From Opitutaceae bacterium (GTDB taxonomy: Bacteria > Verrucomicrobiota > Verrucomicrobiia > Opitutales > Opitutaceae): 9,385 nt of DNA. Positions 6,982 to 9,385 of this stretch are shown here, piece after piece. Made by a program: the position numbers and the translations under genes. Within the stretch, counting starts at the first letter, position 1. Each line of letters opens with the position of its first letter. The stretch covers positions 1-9,385 of the forward strand of contig JANXSC010000519.1 in the NCBI GenBank assembly GCA_025352845.1, read 5' to 3'. A model generated the notes under the pieces. It made no database searches and was not told the DNA's origin. It saw only the letters and a program-made list of their open reading frames with translations.

Positions 6982-8457
6982 TCACGCGAGAATGCCCTTC
7001 ACGACCTTTGCGGGCTCCACGCCCGTGAGGCGCTGGTCGAGGCCCTGCGACTTGAACGTGAACTTCGAGTGGTCGAGGCCGAGGCAGTGGAGCAGCGTGG
7101 CATTCAAGTCGTGGAGACTCACGGGGTCCTTCACGATGTTGTAGGAAAAATCGTCAGTCTCGCCGAAAACCGTCCCACCCTTCACGCCGCCGCCGGCGAG
7201 CCACACGCTGAAGCACCGCGGGTGGTGATCGCGGCCGTAGTTCGTCCGCGTGAGCGTGCCCTGAGAGTAAACGGTGCGGCCGAACTCACCCGCCCACACG
7301 ACGAGCGTGTCGTCGAGCAGCCCGCGCTGCTTGAGATCGGCGACGAGCGCGTAGCAGCCCTGGTCGGTGTCGAGGCACTGAATCTTGAGGTGCTCGGGGA
7401 GTGTGCCGTGCTGGTCCCAGCCGCGATGGTTGATCTGCACGACGCGCACGTTGCGCTCGGCGAGGCGGCGCGCGAGCAGGCAGCTCGCGGCAAACGAGCC
7501 CGGCTCCTTCACCGCCGGCCCGTAGAGATCGAGCGTGGCCTGCGACTCGTTGCTGAAATCGGTCAGCTCCGGCACGCTCGTCTGCATCCGAAACGCCATC
7601 TCGTATTGGGCGATGCGCGTGAGCGTCTCGGGATCGCCGTAGCGCGCGTGCGCGAGCTGGTTGAATTTCCCGAGCGAATCGAGCATCGCACGCCGCGTGC
7701 TCGCATCGACACCGTTGGGGTTTTCCAAAAACAGCACCGGGTCCGCGCCCGCGCGCAGCGCGACGCCGGTGTGCGATGTCGGCAGAAATCCGCTGCTCCA
7801 CATGCGCGTGAACAGCGCCTGCGCCGCAACCTTCGGCGAAAACCGCGGCGTGAGCACGACGAAGGCCGGCAAGTCGTTGTTCTCGCTGCCGAGCCCGTAG
7901 GAGAGCCACGACCCGAGGCTCGCCCTCCCGGGAATCTCGCTGCCCGTCATCAAAAACGTGCAGGCCGGATCATGGTTGATCGCGTTGGTGTGCACGCTGC
8001 GCACGACCGCGATCTCATCGACGATCTTCGAGGTGTAGGGCAGCAGCTCGCTGACCCACGTGCCGGCGTTGCCGTGCTGCGCGAACTTGAAAATGCCGGG
8101 CGCCACGGGGAAACGCGTCTGCCCGCTCGTCATCGTCGTGATGCGCTGCCCCATCCGAATCGACTCCGGCAAATCCTGATCGAAGCGCTCCTGCAACGCG
8201 GGTTTATAGTCAAACGTGTCGAGCTGCGAGGGCCCGCCGTTCATGTGGAGATAGATGATGCGTTTCGCCTTCGGCGCGAAATGCGGGAAGCCCGCCAGCG
8301 GCGGATGAATCCGCGCGTCGAGTGGATTCTGCCTGGCGGTCGCACCCACGAGGCGTGGCGCGAGCGCGCTGAGCGCGACGCCGCCCATGGCGAGCCCGGC
8401 CCCGGCGAAAAACTGGCGGCGCGTGAGATGATTCAGATACTCGTGGGCGGGATTCAT
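6982..8457 (-). CDS. DUF1501 protein, Tat-exported, alkaline-phosphatase/sulfatase-like fold
   Basis: This is a 491-residue complete DUF1501 protein. The N terminus has a twin-arginine signal, TRRQFFAGAGLAMGGVAL (12-29), followed by Ala-rich residues to about 41, which predicts folded export across the cytoplasmic membrane. Family blocks follow: IIYLHMNGGPSQLDTFDYK (67-85), HDPACTFLMTGSEIPGRASLG, PAFVVLTP, WDQHG (347-351), TDQGCYALVADLKQRGLLDDT, VVWAGEFGRT (386-395), NYGRDHHP with D410, H411 and H412, FGETDDFSYNIV and a C-terminal LHDLNATLLHCLGLDHSKF. The Asp/His residues sit where the alkaline-phosphatase-like superfamily binds metals, but no reaction has been established for the family. The gene lies 79 bases after the DUF1553 gene, the usual PVC-group pairing, so the two probably form one transcript. 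The start codon lies 7 bases from the repeat pair at 8465-8532 and has no Shine-Dalgarno sequence. A 566-residue plus-strand frame over it is a composition shadow. Confidence 0.93.
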   Translation of the reverse strand: MNPAHEYLNHLTRRQFFAGAGLAMGGVALSALAPRLVGATARQNPLDARIHPPLAGFPHFAPKAKRIIYLHMNGGPSQLDTFDYKPALQERFDQDLPESIRMGQRITTMTSGQTRFPVAPGIFKFAQHGNAGTWVSELLPYTSKIVDEIAVVRSVHTNAINHDPACTFLMTGSEIPGRASLGSWLSYGLGSENNDLPAFVVLTPRFSPKVAAQALFTRMWSSGFLPTSHTGVALRAGADPVLFLENPNGVDASTRRAMLDSLGKFNQLAHARYGDPETLTRIAQYEMAFRMQTSVPELTDFSNESQATLDLYGPAVKEPGSFAASCLLARRLAERNVRVVQINHRGWDQHGTLPEHLKIQCLDTDQGCYALVADLKQRGLLDDTLVVWAGEFGRTVYSQGTLTRTNYGRDHHPRCFSVWLAGGGVKGGTVFGETDDFSYNIVKDPVSLHDLNATLLHCLGLDHSKFTFKSQGLDQRLTGVEPAKVVKGILA

Positions 8458-8464
8458 GGTTGAG

Positions 8465-8532
8465 GTAGGGCGGGCTTCAGCCCGCTTTCGATAATTCAGG
8501 GTGGCAGGAAGGCGGGCTGAAGCCCGCCCTAC
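8465..8532. repeat. second REPIN-like pair of inverted GTAG palindromes
   Basis: The plus-strand copy has GTAG at 8465-8468 and a 7-bp stem, GCGGGCT (8470-8476) and AGCCCGC (8479-8485), around TC. The minus-strand copy has CTAC at 8529-8532 and an 8-bp stem, GGCGGGCT (8511-8518) and AGCCCGCC (8521-8528), around GA. Aligned head to head over about 24 bases, the two arms differ at one base, so the element can fold as one long hairpin or two short ones. The spacer (8486-8510) contains TCGAT 23 bases after the GTAG start; the pair at 818-895 has TCGAT after 25 bases. It fills the DUF1553-DUF1501 gap, with 4 bases left on one side and 7 on the other. Confidence 0.87.
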
Positions 8533-8536
8533 TCGT

Positions 8537-9385
8537 TCAGTTACGGCTCACGGTTTCGTCCAGATTGAGTAGCAGGTTGGCCACCATCGTCCATGCGGCG
8601 AACTCGCCCACGGGCAGCGTGGAGTTCGGTTTCGATTCGCCATTGGCAATCACCTGACTCGCGGCCTCGGCGTTTTTCGCAAAGTGCGCGCGGTGCTTTG
8701 CCAAGGCGTCGGCGAGCAGCGTGCGCTCGGCCGCTTCCGGAGCCCGCGCCACCACACAACGGAACGCATGCGCAAGCCGGTCGTCGTCGCTGCTCGTGCG
8801 CAGGAGCAAGCGCTCGGCAAAGGCGCGCGCGGCCTCAAAGTGTTGCACGTCGTTCATCAGCGCGAGGGCCTGCAGTGGGGTGTTGGAGCGGCCGCGGACC
8901 ACGCAGAAACTCTCGCGCGACGGCGCGTCGAAGGTGGACATCGACGGCGCGGGCGCAGTGCGCTTCCAAAACGAGTAGATGCTTCGCCGGTAGAGCGCGG
9001 TGCCGTGATCCTGCACGTAGGTCTTGGTGTTGCTGCCGCCGAAGGCGACCGGTTCCCAAATATTGGTCGGCTGATACGGCCGCACCGGTGGACCGCCGAG
9101 TTCGGGCCGCAAGAGGCCGCCGAGCGCGAGCGCCTGATCGCGGAGGATCTCGGCGTCGAGGCGGTGCCGCGAGCCGCGCGCGAGGAGCTTGTTCGCCGGA
9201 TCGAGTTCGAGCAGCGCCGGGGAAACGGCCGAGTCCTGCCGGTAGGTGCGCGACATGACGAACAGCCGGACAAGTTTTTTCACGTCCCAACCGGAGCGCA
9301 CGAACTCACGGGCGAGCCAGTCCAGCAGCTCGGGATGTGTCGGGGCCTCCCCTTGCACCCCAAAGTCCGCCGGCGTGCGCACGAG
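8537..9385 (-). CDS. DUF1553 (PSD1-type) protein, C-terminal part, 5' end beyond the window
   Basis: The frame is open from the right edge to a TGA at 8537-8539, giving 282 residues of the DUF1553 domain. Recognisable blocks are LVRTPADFGVQGEAPTHPEL at the window edge, EFVRSGWDVKKLVRLFVMSR, TYRQDS, HRLDAEILRDQALALGG, NIWEPVAFGGSNTKTYVQDH, ALYRRSIYSFWKRTAPAP, FDAPSRESFCVVRGRSNTPL, QALALMND and the terminal MVANLLLNLDETVSRN. The GTG at 9380-9382 is not taken as the start, because the leucine and valine before RTPADFG belong to the domain. Family members usually carry a DUF1549 domain, and often a cytochrome-c-like PSD1 domain, upstream of this part; those would lie off the window. They are secreted proteins of unknown activity encoded next to DUF1501 genes in Planctomycetes and Verrucomicrobia. 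The pair is often suggested to act together outside the cytoplasm. Confidence 0.92.
   Translation of the reverse strand, partial: LVRTPADFGVQGEAPTHPELLDWLAREFVRSGWDVKKLVRLFVMSRTYRQDSAVSPALLELDPANKLLARGSRHRLDAEILRDQALALGGLLRPELGGPPVRPYQPTNIWEPVAFGGSNTKTYVQDHGTALYRRSIYSFWKRTAPAPSMSTFDAPSRESFCVVRGRSNTPLQALALMNDVQHFEAARAFAERLLLRTSSDDDRLAHAFRCVVARAPEAAERTLLADALAKHRAHFAKNAEAASQVIANGESKPNSTLPVGEFAAWTMVANLLLNLDETVSRN

Noticed and set aside
6763..8463. 566-residue open frame on the plus strand
   Set aside because: It is antisense to the clearly recognisable DUF1501 gene and has an Arg/Glu-rich composition without motifs.
24..8532. CRISPR array
   Set aside because: The palindromes are scattered, differ in stem sequence, change orientation and have no regular spacing.

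Overview
The window is a G+C-rich bacterial segment (roughly two thirds G+C by eye), densely coding, with no RNA genes and no gene-free stretch over about 100 bases. Its gene families point to the PVC group. A Tat-exported DUF1501 protein follows a DUF1553 protein, a pairing that is hugely expanded in Planctomycetes and Verrucomicrobia. The ThuA-type protein closely matches the form common there. Together with the high G+C and the scattered GTAGGGC-type palindromes, this suggests a verrucomicrobium, perhaps of the Opitutaceae. That placement is inference; there is no marker gene here.

The left part (1-6880) reads rightward. It holds the 3' part of a ThuA-domain gene (from before the window to 821), a UPF0261/Tm-1-like ATP-binding protein (908-2197), a 1346-residue NRPS-like enzyme of the Pls/PosA type (2268-6308), and a small Sfp-like phosphopantetheinyl transferase (6305-6880). 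The last two overlap by the tetranucleotide ATGA. The NRPS-like protein has one adenylation domain, one carrier domain and a C-terminal half with six predicted membrane helices, in pairs, between three soluble left-handed beta-helix-like domains. This is the layout of epsilon-poly-L-lysine synthetase. The likely working unit is therefore a membrane-bound homopoly(amino acid) synthetase plus the enzyme that loads its carrier domain. The product is not known.

The right part (6982-9385) reads leftward and converges on the first. A DUF1553 gene, cut by the window's right edge, is followed by a complete DUF1501 gene with a twin-arginine signal.

Short palindromic repeats cover the window. Five begin with GTAG and one with GTGG, the 5' tetranucleotides known from REP elements mobilised by RAYT (REP-associated tyrosine) transposases. 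Four GTAG copies form two head-to-head pairs (REPIN-like, 818-895 and 8465-8532). Each pair fills almost the whole gap between two co-directional genes. The other two copies lie inside genes and are translated in frame, one in the ThuA gene and one in the UPF0261 gene. No RAYT gene is in the window, so these elements would be moved from elsewhere. The repeats and the Pls-like/PPTase pair are the two things here most worth following up.
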